DNA of 64,000 bases from Halorussus sp. MSC15.2 (GTDB lineage: Archaea > Halobacteriota > Halobacteria > Halobacteriales > Haladaptataceae). The stretch's first letter is position 1; each line of letters starts with the position of its first letter. The stretch is taken from positions 341,067-405,066 of the forward strand of contig NZ_VSLZ01000004.1 in NCBI RefSeq assembly GCF_010747475.1, given 5' to 3'. Shown in pieces: positions 1 to 9,041 of the stretch. The notes beneath the pieces were generated by a model, which was given only the letters and a program-made list of their open reading frames with translations, was not told the origin of the DNA and ran no database searches. The position numbers and the translations under genes are program-made.

Positions 1-35
1 CAGAACAAAGACGCAAGCCCGAGTCATGTCGTCTC

Positions 36-1733
36 ATGGCAGCAACCAACGAGGAACTCGTCGCCCAACTCGAAGCCCTCGGCGTCGAGTACGTCTTCGG
101 CTACCCCGGCGGCCGCGTCATCGAACTGCTGGACGAACTCCCCGAGTCCGACGTGGACGTGGTCCGCCCGCGCGACGAGCGCGAGGGGAGCGTCATGGCC
201 GAGATGTACGGTCGCCTGACCCAGACGCCGGGCGTCCTCGCCGGGCAGGGACCGTGGATAGGGAGCCTCGGCACCATCGGCCAGATGGAGGCCCGCCTCT
301 CTTCGTCGCCGATGGTCGTGCTGACCGAGGCCAGCGAGCGCGGCGACTACTCGACGCTCGCGCCCTACCAGCAGTCCAGAGGCGACTACGGCGGTCTCGA
401 CCTCCCCAAGATTCTGGACGGCGTGACCAAGGAACACTGGTTCCCGCGCTCGCCGACCGAGACCCTCCGGAGCGTCCAGTTGGCGTTCAAGCACGCGACC
501 GCGGGACGGCCCGGTCCCACCGCGGTCATCCTCGACGGCGACGCGGTCACCGAGGAGGTGCCCGAGGACCCGATTCCGCCGGTCTGGGACGCCGACGAGC
601 AGGTCCGGAACTGGGACGCCGCGCCGACCGACGAAGACGTGGAGCAGGCCGCCGAGGCCCTCGCCGCGGCCGAGCGACCCGTGATAATCGCGGGCAACGG
701 CGTCCACGCCGCGCAGGCCTACGACGAGTTGCGGGCCGTGGCGGAGGCGTACGACGCCGTTGTCGTGACCTCCTACCTCGGGAAGTCCACGATTCCGGAG
801 ACCCACGACCTCGCGGCGGGCGTCATCGGGTCGTTCGGCCACGAGGGCGCGAATCAGGTCGTGAGCGAGGCCGACGCCCTGCTGGTGGCGGGGTGTCGGA
901 TGAACCCGATGGACACCAACTGGCAGGCCCCGAGTTTCGTCCGACCCGACGAACAGACGATTATCCACGCGGACGTGGACACCCGGAACGCGGGATGGGT
1001 CTACCCCGCCGACGTGGGCCTCATCGGCGACGCCAAAGAGAGCCTGCGGGCGCTCGAAGCGGCAGGCGAGGGAAGCAACGACTGGGCGCGCGACCGGGCC
1101 GAGTCGGCCCGCGAGTCGTTCTCTGACCCGAAGTGCGAGTCCGACGCCTCGCCCATCAAACCTCAGCGCGCCGTGAAGGAAATCGAGGCGGTCGCCGACG
1201 AGGACACCATCGTCACGGCCGACTCCGGGAACAACCGCTTCTGGCTTCTGAACTACCTCCAGACCCCGGGTATCCGGACCTACTTCGGGTCGGGCGGCGT
1301 CGGCGGTATGGGGTGGGCGACCCCGGCGGCGGTCTCGGCCGCCATCGCGACCGACAGAGACGTAATCGGCGTCGCGGGAGACGGCGGATTCACGATGACG
1401 ATGACCAGCGTGGAGGTCGCGGTCGAGCAGGGGGTCGCGCCCACCTTCGTCGTGCTGAACGACACCAGCCTCGGGATGGTCCGCCAGATGCAGGAGGAGG
1501 ACGGCGACATCGCGGGCGTCGAGTTCCACGACACCGACTTCGTGGCCATCGCGGAGGGATTCGGCGCGGCGGGAATCCGGGCGACGACCCCGGACGAACT
1601 CGGCGTGGCGCTCGCCGAGGGGAAGGACAACGACGTGCCGACGGTAATCGACGCCCGCATCGACCGCGAGGAGGACATGGCCGAGCAGTTGCGGTCGTCG
1701 TTCTACGCCGAGGTCGGCGGCCTTCACGAGTAG
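36..1733 (+). CDS. Thiamine-diphosphate-dependent enzyme, acetolactate synthase-like
   Basis: This 565-residue protein has the three-domain layout of the acetolactate synthase/benzoylformate decarboxylase family: an N-terminal PYR domain (about 1-165), a central domain (about 190-320) and a C-terminal PP domain (about 365-540). Glu48 aligns with the catalytic glutamate that activates the cofactor. The ThDP/Mg motif starts with GDG near residue 449 and ends with an Asn near 475 (VVLND). The ATG at 36 is used; an earlier ATG at 26 is in another frame. No small regulatory subunit or ilvC lies next to it, so it is probably not the biosynthetic acetolactate synthase. A decarboxylase or carboligase on another 2-oxo acid is equally possible. 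The family call is firm; the substrate is unknown. Confidence 0.85.
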   Translation: MAATNEELVAQLEALGVEYVFGYPGGRVIELLDELPESDVDVVRPRDEREGSVMAEMYGRLTQTPGVLAGQGPWIGSLGTIGQMEARLSSSPMVVLTEASERGDYSTLAPYQQSRGDYGGLDLPKILDGVTKEHWFPRSPTETLRSVQLAFKHATAGRPGPTAVILDGDAVTEEVPEDPIPPVWDADEQVRNWDAAPTDEDVEQAAEALAAAERPVIIAGNGVHAAQAYDELRAVAEAYDAVVVTSYLGKSTIPETHDLAAGVIGSFGHEGANQVVSEADALLVAGCRMNPMDTNWQAPSFVRPDEQTIIHADVDTRNAGWVYPADVGLIGDAKESLRALEAAGEGSNDWARDRAESARESFSDPKCESDASPIKPQRAVKEIEAVADEDTIVTADSGNNRFWLLNYLQTPGIRTYFGSGGVGGMGWATPAAVSAAIATDRDVIGVAGDGGFTMTMTSVEVAVEQGVAPTFVVLNDTSLGMVRQMQEEDGDIAGVEFHDTDFVAIAEGFGAAGIRATTPDELGVALAEGKDNDVPTVIDARIDREEDMAEQLRSSFYAEVGGLHE

Positions 1734-1782
1734 CGTCGGCGAAATCGGGAGTCGTCCCGGGGCGACGGAGGTTCCCGACCGA

Positions 1783-2379
1783 CTACTCGACCGACGGCAT
1801 CAACTGCCGGACCGAGACGCTCGTTCCGACGAACGCGCCCAGCGTCCCGAAAACGAGAGGGAACAGCGGAACGAACACGACCCACTGGAGCGACCCGTAG
1901 TTGAACAGCGCGGGGAACGCCCGTTCGCTCCCGGTATCGACCCGGAACTGGAACGCCGAGGCGACGAACGCGGCGGCGTAGCCGACAGTCAGAAACGCGC
2001 CGACGCCGACCGGGACCGGAGCGCGCTCCCACGGGCGTCGCGCCGCGACGAACCCCGCGACGAGACACGCTAGCGCCGGAGCGAAGTAGAGCGACGGCGC
2101 TCGCGCGGCGAACACGTCGGCGGCGGAGACGCCGGTAGAACCGGGTTCGGTCACGGTCATCATCGGGACGCGATGGGCGCTGGCGAGGAACCATCCGACG
2201 ACCGCCTCGGTCGGTTCTCCGGCGGCGACGTAGTACTCCCAGTACTGCTGCTGTCTCGACGGGGCGAGGTGACGACCGAGCAGTGTCGGGAGGCGATAGA
2301 GCGTCAGCGCGGCCGCGAGACCGTACGCGAGCAGGTAGGCGGCCGCGCCCGCGATGGCGCGCTGGAGGGCGACTCGCAT
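1783..2379 (-). CDS. Uncharacterised haloarchaeal membrane protein
   Basis: A 198-residue hydrophobic protein with four likely membrane segments: about 8-28, 95-113, and two in the C-terminal third. Between the first two is a longer extracytoplasmic-type stretch rich in Tyr, Ser and Gly. I see no catalytic motif. Proteins of this size and layout are common and unnamed in Halobacteria. It is convergent with the ThDP enzyme. I do not recognise a function. Confidence 0.6.
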   Translation of the reverse strand: MRVALQRAIAGAAAYLLAYGLAAALTLYRLPTLLGRHLAPSRQQQYWEYYVAAGEPTEAVVGWFLASAHRVPMMTVTEPGSTGVSAADVFAARAPSLYFAPALACLVAGFVAARRPWERAPVPVGVGAFLTVGYAAAFVASAFQFRVDTGSERAFPALFNYGSLQWVVFVPLFPLVFGTLGAFVGTSVSVRQLMPSVE

Positions 2380-2517
2380 GACCGTGCCGTCGGACCGGGG
2401 CTACTTGTGCGTTACGCGGCGTTCGAGTCGAGCGCGAGACTGTGCACGTCTGTCAATACGCCACAGACGTGCGGCGAACCGTGAGAGTCTTGCGTATGCC
2501 GTTCCTCGGTCGGACCG

Positions 2518-2997
2518 ATGAACTCCGAAGTGGCCTCGCCCGCACAGGAATCGGACTTCCCCGCGCCGGTGTACCTCCTCGCGGCCCACCTCGCGGTACT
2601 CGTCGCGGTGATTCACGTCACGCTCGGACTCTACAACTGGATTCGGTGGGCGAGTGCCGGGTTCCTCGTTCCGCGCGACCTCCGGTGGCCGCTGTTCGTC
2701 TTCTCCGGGGTCGCGCTCGTCGTCGGTCTCGTGCTAGCCACGCGCGGCCGGTATCGACGCCCGCTCTACCTCGGCGGTATCGCGCTGATGGCCGTGTACG
2801 TCGGGGGCTACTTCGCGTGGCACGCCACCGGCCACCGACCGCTGTTGCTGTTCGGCGAGGGCGCAGGTCACACCGGACCGCTCGTCCCCTTCCTGTTGGA
2901 CCACCTGTTCGCCGGGCCGGTGAAGTTCCTCGCTCTCACCTCGGAGGTCGCGTTGGCCGTGGTGTTGGCGTATCTGTTCGTTCGGGAGTCTCCATAG
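2518..2997 (+). CDS. Uncharacterised small membrane protein (four TM segments)
   Basis: A 159-residue protein with about four transmembrane helices: near 20-43, 55-77, 83-102 and 135-157. A conserved-looking Trp/Arg-rich loop follows the first helix. The start ATG at 2518 is the first in frame. It is divergent from the preceding membrane protein and ends before an array of hairpins at 3040-3129. No catalytic or transport motif is visible and the function is unknown. Confidence 0.6.
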   Translation: MNSEVASPAQESDFPAPVYLLAAHLAVLVAVIHVTLGLYNWIRWASAGFLVPRDLRWPLFVFSGVALVVGLVLATRGRYRRPLYLGGIALMAVYVGGYFAWHATGHRPLLLFGEGAGHTGPLVPFLLDHLFAGPVKFLALTSEVALAVVLAYLFVRESP

Positions 2998-3039
2998 TCC
3001 GGACGGCCGTAGACCATATCGCGTAAGGACCTCTCCTGC

Positions 3040-3129
3040 GGGTCGTCCCCGCGAAACGGGACGACCCCCACCGTCGTTCGTGCGACGGTATCGCGCTGGC
3101 GGACGAACGAATCCCGGTCGTCGTCCGCC
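3040..3129. terminator. Three tandem hairpins between convergent genes
   Basis: The gap between two convergent genes (ends at 2997 and 3134) holds three separate inverted repeats. The first has a perfect 10-bp stem, 3040-3049 with 3058-3067 and an 8-base loop. The second has a 7-bp stem, 3070-3076 with 3083-3089. The third has a 9-bp stem, 3098-3106 with 3121-3129. There is no T-tract, so this is not a classical archaeal oligo-T terminator. It could protect both 3' ends or be a small structured RNA. Confidence 0.45.
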
Positions 3130-3133
3130 GAAC

Positions 3134-4102
3134 TTACAACTCGTCCAGCACTTCGTCGGCGAACTGGGCCAGCACCGTCCTCGCGTCGCGGTCGCTCCCC
3201 CGAATGCCGATTGCGAGGTGGTCCACGCCCCGGTCGGCGAGCGCGCGGAAGTGTTCGACGAACCACTCGCTCCCGGCGGCGAACCCCTGATGGACGTGTT
3301 CCATCCCGGCCTCGGGGTCGGCCTTCAGGTTGACCGTCGTCGCCTGCGCGAAGGGCTTGTCGCCCGCGGCCTCGCGCCAGTCGCCGACGACGCTCTCGAC
3401 GGTTTTCAGGGGCATCTGGTAGTGAAGCCAGCCGTCGCCGTTGTCTGCTATCCAGTCGAGCGACTGGCGGGAGTTGCCGGTCACGAGCAGCGGAAGCGTC
3501 TCCGTGGTAGGTTTGGGAACGACGTTGAGGTTCCCGTCGAGCGTCCCGTACGCCGACTCGACTTCCGGGAACTCCTCGGCCCAGACCGTCCGGAGGACCC
3601 GGACGTGCTCGCGGAACCGCTCGCCGCGCGCGGCCTCCTCGACGCCGAACGCGGAGTACTCCGGCGAGCGGTCGCCCGTGGCGATGCCCAGCACGAGGCG
3701 GCCGTCGGAGAGTCGGTCCACCGACGCGGCCGACTTCGCGACGTGGAGGGGATGGCGGAGCGGCAGGACGACGCTCCCGGTCCCGAGCGCCACGTCGTCG
3801 GTGCGGGCCGCGACCTGTCCGAGGTAGACCCACGGGTCGTACACCTGTCCGGCGTCGCCGAATTTGGGCCAGTAGGTCGGCACGTCCCTGACCCAGAGCG
3901 CGTCGAAGCCCAGTTCCTCGGCGTCCCGGGCGAGTTCCATCTGGTCGTCCATCGGCGGCACGTCGTCCTCGGCGGTCGTGATGGGGAAGAACAGGCCGAC
4001 TGAGAGGTCGTCGTCGCCGAAGAGGCGTCGGAAGCCGCGGTTCTCGTGACCGCGGTTCGCGCGGTCGCTGTTCTCGCGGCCTCGGTTCGCGCGGTCTGTC
4101 AC
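3134..4102 (-). CDS. LLM-class F420/flavin-dependent oxidoreductase
   Basis: This 322-residue protein has the luciferase-like TIM-barrel fold of F420-dependent oxidoreductases: an N-terminal strand (LSVGLFFPI), the pattern of a barrel helix with FDALWVRDVP, and LVLGIATGDRSPEYSAFG near the mid-protein. It resembles the haloarchaeal NP1902A-type subgroup, a family assignment made from memory. It probably transfers hydride from F420H2 or reduced flavin to an unknown substrate. The start is the GTG at 4102. The first 22 residues carry an imperfect repeat of DRANRG-x-EN and are absent from most homologues, so a later start near the barrel strand is possible. It is divergent from the P450 gene. Confidence 0.8.
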   Translation of the reverse strand: MTDRANRGRENSDRANRGHENRGFRRLFGDDDLSVGLFFPITTAEDDVPPMDDQMELARDAEELGFDALWVRDVPTYWPKFGDAGQVYDPWVYLGQVAARTDDVALGTGSVVLPLRHPLHVAKSAASVDRLSDGRLVLGIATGDRSPEYSAFGVEEAARGERFREHVRVLRTVWAEEFPEVESAYGTLDGNLNVVPKPTTETLPLLVTGNSRQSLDWIADNGDGWLHYQMPLKTVESVVGDWREAAGDKPFAQATTVNLKADPEAGMEHVHQGFAAGSEWFVEHFRALADRGVDHLAIGIRGSDRDARTVLAQFADEVLDEL

Positions 4103-4176
4103 GGGCGGAGATAGGGGTTCCCGACACGAGAAAGCGACGTTTCCGTAATAGTCACCCGCGCTACCAATCCGGACAG

Positions 4177-4184
4177 TTTAACGC
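4177..4184 (+). promoter_or_regulatory. TATA-like box of the cytochrome P450 gene
   Basis: The motif AGTTTAAC is centred about 27 bases before the ATG at 4207. That spacing fits a leaderless haloarchaeal transcript and supports this start codon. Confidence 0.5.
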
Positions 4185-4206
4185 GCCAACGTCGTAGCGA
4201 GGTAAC

Positions 4207-5448
4207 ATGAGTTCCGCGAACCCGCAAGGCCTGCAGGCGTTCCCCGAGGAACTGGCGAGCAGGGAGTCGTGGCTCGAACCGTTCGACTGGTACCGCGAGA
4301 TGCGTGACGACGACCCGGTCAGGTACGACCCCGACCGCCGGACGTGGGACGTGTTCCGGTACGAGGACGTCAAGCGAATTCTGGACGACGACGAGGCGTT
4401 CTCGGTGAATCCGCGACTCGCGAGCGACTTCGTGGAACCCGACAACCCGGGCGAGGGTCTCATCTTCGACACGATGCTGTTTCAGGACCCGCCGCGCCAC
4501 GACGAACTCCGCGGCGTCGTGGACGACGAGTTCCAACCGCGGGCGCTGCGGGAACGCGAGTCGCACTTCCGGGACCTCGCGGGCGACCTGCTCGACGACG
4601 CCGTGGAGGACGGCGGCGGCCGGATGGACGTGGTCGAGGACCTCGCGTACCCCTTCCCGGTGACGGTCATCGCCGAGTTGCTGGGCGTCCCCGCCGAGAA
4701 CCGCGACCGATTCAAGCGCTGGTCCGACACCCTCGTCTCGGCCGCGAGCGACGACGAGGGTAGCGAGGAGTACGCCGAGCGCCAGCAGCAGGCCCAGATG
4801 GAGATGGCCCAGTACTTCGTAGAGGCGATAGGCGACCGCCGGGAGAACCCGCGGGACGACTTGTTGTCCCAAATCGCCACCGCGGAGTTGAGCGACGGCA
4901 GTACCCTGTCGCGCGAGGAGGCGCTGGGCATGTGCATCCTGTTGCTGGTCGCGGGCAACATCACGACGACGAACCTGATAGCGAACGCGGTCAGGTGTTT
5001 CGCGGACGCCGACGAAGACCTCTTCGAGCGACTCCGGGGCGACGAGCGCGGACTCACGACCGCGCTGGAGGAGACGCTGCGCTATCGGTCGCCGGTGCAG
5101 GCGATGACCCGCATCGCGACCGAGGACGTGACCATGCGCGGCGAGACCGTCGAGGAGGGCGACCGGGTCATCGTCTGGCTCGGGTCCGCCAACCGCGACG
5201 AGCGACGGTTCGAGGACGCCGACGCGTTCCGGCCCGACCGGTCGCCGAACCAGCACCTCGGGTTCGGTCACGGCACCCACTACTGTCTGGGTGCACCGCT
5301 GGCGCGACTCGAAGCCAAAATCGCGCTCGGCGAACTGCTCGACAGGGCCGAGGACCTCCGCATCGCCGACGCCGAACTGCGCCCGACTCGGAGTTCGTTC
5401 GTCTACGGCGTCGAGTCGCTCCCGATTCGGTACTCCGAGCGGAGTTAG
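4207..5448 (+). CDS. Cytochrome P450
   Basis: A 413-residue soluble P450 of bacterial/archaeal type. The I-helix motif AGNITTTN activates oxygen. The K-helix ExxR is in EETLRYRSP. The haem-binding loop is FGHGTHYCLGAPLAR, with the thiolate cysteine about 55 residues from the C-terminus. Length and motif order are normal for CYP class I enzymes, which take electrons from ferredoxin. No ferredoxin or reductase gene is adjacent, so electrons presumably come from a shared partner. The neighbouring LLM oxidoreductase is divergent and may share regulation. The substrate is unknown. Confidence 0.93.
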   Translation: MSSANPQGLQAFPEELASRESWLEPFDWYREMRDDDPVRYDPDRRTWDVFRYEDVKRILDDDEAFSVNPRLASDFVEPDNPGEGLIFDTMLFQDPPRHDELRGVVDDEFQPRALRERESHFRDLAGDLLDDAVEDGGGRMDVVEDLAYPFPVTVIAELLGVPAENRDRFKRWSDTLVSAASDDEGSEEYAERQQQAQMEMAQYFVEAIGDRRENPRDDLLSQIATAELSDGSTLSREEALGMCILLLVAGNITTTNLIANAVRCFADADEDLFERLRGDERGLTTALEETLRYRSPVQAMTRIATEDVTMRGETVEEGDRVIVWLGSANRDERRFEDADAFRPDRSPNQHLGFGHGTHYCLGAPLARLEAKIALGELLDRAEDLRIADAELRPTRSSFVYGVESLPIRYSERS

Positions 5449-5475
5449 CGTCTTCCGGGAAGGGCGGAATCGGGG

Positions 5476-6297
5476 TCAACCGAACCGTTCGGCGGCGACC
5501 GGGGCGGCGAGCGCCCCCGCCATCACCGCGGCGTTGGCGACGAACGCGAACGCGAGCGGAACGTCCAACTCCGTGCCAGCGTAGCCGATACCGAGCAGGA
5601 CGGGGAGGATGCCCACGAGCAACAGGAGTTTACTACGGAGAGAGTCGAGCGTCGGGACCGAATCGAGCGCTTCCCACGTCAGCGCCCCGCCGACCGCCGC
5701 GCCGAGGACGGCCACCCCGTCGTGACTCGCGCCGCTGACGACGAACGCGAGCGCCCCGAACGCCAGCGCCAGCACGAACGCCTCCCGCGGGTCGTGTTCG
5801 GTCAGCGCGAACGCGGCCGCGAGGAAGAGGACGCCGATAATCATCCCCGCGACCACGTCGCGGACGAAGTGAACGCCGAGGACGACCCGCGAGAGGGCTA
5901 TCAGCGCGACGAGGACGGCGGCGACCGCGTACCGCGAGCGCCGCGACCCGACCTCCAAGTCGTACGCGAGGATGCCGTACCCGATGGTCGAACCGGTCGC
6001 GTGGCCGCTGGGGAAACTGTAGCCCGAAATCGGGATGACGGCGGTCATCTCCGAGGGCCGCGGCGCGTCGAAGAACGTCTTGAGCGCGGTGACGAGCGCC
6101 ATCCCGGCTATCGCCAGTCCGATGGCGTGGGACCCCCGCTCGTGGTCGGCGAACCAGTAGTCGAGGACGAACAGCGCAAGAAAGAACGCGGGATTGCCGA
6201 TTCGCGTGATGAGCACGAACACTGGTATCAGCCACGGCGGAATCACCTGTCGGATGAACTCGCCGATTTCGTGACCCACGACCGGAGTCGCAGTCAT
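5476..6297 (-). CDS. PAP2-family membrane phosphatase
   Basis: This 273-residue integral membrane protein carries the three-part phosphatidic-acid-phosphatase signature: KTFFDAPRP, then SFPSGHATG, then SRVVLGVHFVRDVVAG with the catalytic His and Asp. About seven to eight hydrophobic helices surround the active site, which should face outward. It probably dephosphorylates a lipid or isoprenoid phosphate. The ATG at 6297 is preferred over an upstream start that would add a basic non-membrane tail. The gene is convergent with the P450 gene, only 27 bases away. Confidence 0.88.
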   Translation of the reverse strand: MTATPVVGHEIGEFIRQVIPPWLIPVFVLITRIGNPAFFLALFVLDYWFADHERGSHAIGLAIAGMALVTALKTFFDAPRPSEMTAVIPISGYSFPSGHATGSTIGYGILAYDLEVGSRRSRYAVAAVLVALIALSRVVLGVHFVRDVVAGMIIGVLFLAAAFALTEHDPREAFVLALAFGALAFVVSGASHDGVAVLGAAVGGALTWEALDSVPTLDSLRSKLLLLVGILPVLLGIGYAGTELDVPLAFAFVANAAVMAGALAAPVAAERFG

Positions 6298-6491
6298 CGT
6301 CGGGGTATAGGCACGACCGAACCTTGTACGTGGCGGGCAACGCCGCATCTCTGAACCGACACGGCGGGGTGAGGTCGATAGCTGACGAAGGAGACGTGTG
6401 AGTGATAACGCTGTGGGAGAGGTATCGAGTCAACGAATTTTCATTCGGCGTGTTGCACTTTTTTTGAGGGTTCCGGATATATTTGCGAGTG

Positions 6492-7460
6492 ATGAGCGAA
6501 TCAGCGACCGTACTCGTCACGGGCGGCACCGGCTTCATCGGCTCCTACGTCGCGCAGGACCTCGCGGAGGCGGGCCACGACGTGGTGGCCTACGACCTCT
6601 CGACCGACACGCGGATTCTGGAGAAACTCGGCGTAGCCGACGACGTGGAGGTCGTCCGCGGCGACATCACCGACCCGACCAGCGTGATTCGGGCGGTCCG
6701 CGAGTCGGGCGCGACCCGCGTCGTCCACCTCGCGGCCCTGCTGACGAACCTCGCGCGAGACAACCCCCGGGGCGCGGCCGAAGTCAACGTGATGGGCACG
6801 AACAACGTCTTCGAGGCGGCGCGGACCCTCGACGACCAAGTCGAGCGCGTGGCGTGGGCGTCCTCGGCCGCGGTGTACGCGCCGCCCGCGAACTACGAGG
6901 GCGACTGGGTGGACGAAGAGGATTTGGTCTACCCCGACACGCTCTACGGCGCGACCAAGGAGTACAACGAGCATCAGGCCAAGGTCTACTTCGAGGACCA
7001 CGACGTGAGCCACGTCGGCCTGCGCCCCACGGTGGCCTACGGTCCCTACCGCGAGACCGGCGGGTCGGCGTTCCTCGCCGACATCGTGGAGAAACCGGCG
7101 GTCGGCGAGTCGTTCTCGGTGGAGTACGGCGACCAAGTCATCGACTGGCAGTACGTCGAGGACATCGCACAGGCGTTCCGGAAGGCGGCGTTCGCGCCCG
7201 AGGAGAACCTGAGCCAGCGTATCTACAACGTCCGGGGCGAGGTCGCCACGATTCGGGAGGCCGCCGAGACGGTCCGCAGAATCGTGCCCGACGCCGACAT
7301 CGAGGTCAGCGACGAGGGCGAACTCCCGTGGACCCAGCGACTCGACATGACCGACGCCAGAGAGGATTTAGGGTACGAACCGGAGTACGACCTCGAAACA
7401 GGGTTCCGGGCCTACATCGACGCCCTCCGCGCCGAAGAGGGACTGGACCCGCTGGAGTAG
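6492..7460 (+). CDS. NAD-dependent epimerase/dehydratase (extended SDR)
   Basis: A 322-residue extended short-chain dehydrogenase. The N-terminal Rossmann motif is GGTGFIGSYV, the acidic residue after the second strand (AYDLS) suggests NAD rather than NADP, and the active-site pair is YGATK. WASSAAVY supplies the catalytic Ser. Members act on nucleotide sugars or related polyols. I cannot tell the substrate, and no sugar-transfer genes are nearby. The start is the ATG at 6492; TTG and GTG codons lie just upstream. The cupin gene follows after 125 bases on the same strand. Confidence 0.85.
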   Translation: MSESATVLVTGGTGFIGSYVAQDLAEAGHDVVAYDLSTDTRILEKLGVADDVEVVRGDITDPTSVIRAVRESGATRVVHLAALLTNLARDNPRGAAEVNVMGTNNVFEAARTLDDQVERVAWASSAAVYAPPANYEGDWVDEEDLVYPDTLYGATKEYNEHQAKVYFEDHDVSHVGLRPTVAYGPYRETGGSAFLADIVEKPAVGESFSVEYGDQVIDWQYVEDIAQAFRKAAFAPEENLSQRIYNVRGEVATIREAAETVRRIVPDADIEVSDEGELPWTQRLDMTDAREDLGYEPEYDLETGFRAYIDALRAEEGLDPLE

Positions 7461-7585
7461 TACGAGACCGGCGAGCCGATTTTCGGAAGCGTTTCCTCCC
7501 GGTACCGTCCGCGCTTACGGGAGAATCCTCGGAAACCGAATATCAGTTCGAACAACTTTTTCCGGGCGTCCGACCTGTGTCCGCC

Positions 7586-8062
7586 ATGGAGAAAGTCGCC
7601 ATCGAAGCGGTCGAGAACGAGCGGAATCCGATGAAGGTTCACAGCGTCCGCAAGCCGGTCTCTCGGGCGCTCGGCACCGACCACTTCGCGATGAACTACT
7701 TCGAGTTGGAGTCGGGGGAGTCGTTCTCCGGCGGTCTCCACCGACACAACGACCAAGAGGAGGTGTTCTACGTCGAGTCGGGGACCGCGACGTTCGAGGT
7801 CGGACTCGACCGCGAGGCGGTCGAAGTCGAAGCGGGCGAACTGATTCGGTTCCCGCCCGGCGAGTTCCAGAAGGGGTACAACGACGGCGAGACGACCGTC
7901 GAGGGGTGGGCGCTCGGCGCGCCCGGCGCGATGCACGACTGGGACGAACTCCAGTCGCGGGCCTACTGTCCGGAGTGCGAGGCCGAGACGACGCAGGACG
8001 TGGGCATGGCGGACGGCACCTTCGAACTCACCTGCACCGAGTGCGGGACGACGCAGGGATAG
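7586..8062 (+). CDS. Cupin-domain protein with C-terminal zinc ribbon
   Basis: A 158-residue protein. The cupin barrel spans about 25-115, with metal-ligand motif 1 (GGLHRHNDQEEVFYVESG) and motif 2 (FPPGEFQKGYN). A short C-terminal zinc ribbon follows, with CPEC near 132 and CTEC near 151. The start ATG at 7586 puts the cupin fold at the usual distance from the N-terminus. The combination suggests a small metal-binding sensor or isomerase-type enzyme, with the ribbon as a possible protein-docking module. The substrate is unknown. Confidence 0.75.
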   Translation: MEKVAIEAVENERNPMKVHSVRKPVSRALGTDHFAMNYFELESGESFSGGLHRHNDQEEVFYVESGTATFEVGLDREAVEVEAGELIRFPPGEFQKGYNDGETTVEGWALGAPGAMHDWDELQSRAYCPECEAETTQDVGMADGTFELTCTECGTTQG

Positions 8063-8092
8063 TCGGGCGGCGTTCGAAGACCCCCGGGCAAA

Positions 8093-8099
8093 CTATATC
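8093..8099 (+). promoter_or_regulatory. TATA-like box upstream of the Tat-exported protein gene
   Basis: CTATATC lies 40 bases before the ATG at 8139, predicting a short leader. A G-rich stretch (GGGGGGAA) sits just before that ATG and could act as a ribosome binding site, unlike most genes here. Confidence 0.4.
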
Positions 8100-8138
8100 T
8101 ACACGGTCGTCGCACTGTCGGAGTTGGGGGGAACGAGA

Positions 8139-9041
8139 ATGGTCAGAGGACGCGACTCCGAAAGCGACGCATCGCTTCGAATAGACAGGCGAACCGCGCT
8201 TCGGACGGTCGGCGGCGGACTGTCCGCGCTCGGTCTCGGTCTCGCTACCGGCGGAACAGCGAGCGCGCAGGAGGGGTTCCCGCCGAGCGAACGAACCCGG
8301 TGGGGGAACGCGGTATCGGTGGGGAACGGCGACGCGCGGGCCTTCCTCACGCGGGGACGCTCGGGAGCGCCGCGCTTCCTCGGCGTCTGGTTGAGCGAGG
8401 ACGCGCTGAGCGGACTGCCCGAGGAGGGCGACCACGTCAGGCACACGGTGCCGCTCCCGGACGGGACCGCGACCGTCGCGAACGTCGAGTGGCTGACCGC
8501 GGACTGGAACCCGCACGGACACGGGCCGGAGGACGTGTACGACGTGCCCCACTTCGACTTCCACTTCTACTTCGACCCGCAGGAGCGAGTCGAGCGACGG
8601 ATTCCGCCGGGCGGGTGCGACGCGGACGGCGACGGGGAGAACGACAGTCCGGTGCCCTGCGACGTGTACGAGCGGGCCACCGAACCGCTCCCAGACGCCC
8701 AGCGACCGCCGGGGTACGTGCCGACCGACGACGTGGTTCCGGGGATGGGCAACCACTGGGTGAAGCGGGACGCGCCCGAACTGCAGGGCGAGCAGTTCAC
8801 GCACACCTACATCTACGGGTCGTTCGACGGTCGAATCAACTTCCTCGAACCCATGATAACGAGACAGTTCCTCGAGAACCTGCAGGGGAGGGTCGTCAGC
8901 GAGGTTCCCACCCCGCGGCGGTTCCCGACTCGCGGGTTCTACCCGACCGAGTACGCGATTCGACGAGTTCGGGGGGAAGACGCCGTCGCGGTGTACCTCC
9001 GGCGATTCCAGCGGTTCCGGGGGACTCAGTCGGTGTTCTGA
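8139..9041 (+). CDS. Tat-exported protein, possibly TTHB210-like (DUF5602)
   Basis: A 300-residue protein with a twin-arginine signal: DRRTALRTVGG followed by a hydrophobic stretch and an ASAQ cleavage region near residue 45. The mature part has a His/Asp-rich segment (PHGHGPEDVYDVPHFDFHFYF) resembling the TTHB210-like domain (DUF5602), an assignment made by memory. Metal binding by the HxH and DxHF residues is plausible. The C-terminal fifth continues the same domain. I know of no enzymatic activity for it. It is convergent with the methyltransferase, overlapping its 3' end by 16 bases. Confidence 0.6.
   Translation: MVRGRDSESDASLRIDRRTALRTVGGGLSALGLGLATGGTASAQEGFPPSERTRWGNAVSVGNGDARAFLTRGRSGAPRFLGVWLSEDALSGLPEEGDHVRHTVPLPDGTATVANVEWLTADWNPHGHGPEDVYDVPHFDFHFYFDPQERVERRIPPGGCDADGDGENDSPVPCDVYERATEPLPDAQRPPGYVPTDDVVPGMGNHWVKRDAPELQGEQFTHTYIYGSFDGRINFLEPMITRQFLENLQGRVVSEVPTPRRFPTRGFYPTEYAIRRVRGEDAVAVYLRRFQRFRGTQSVF

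Noticed and set aside
3080..4003. Plus-strand frame opposite the LLM oxidoreductase
   Set aside because: No domain, basic composition, and exact antisense of a conserved gene.
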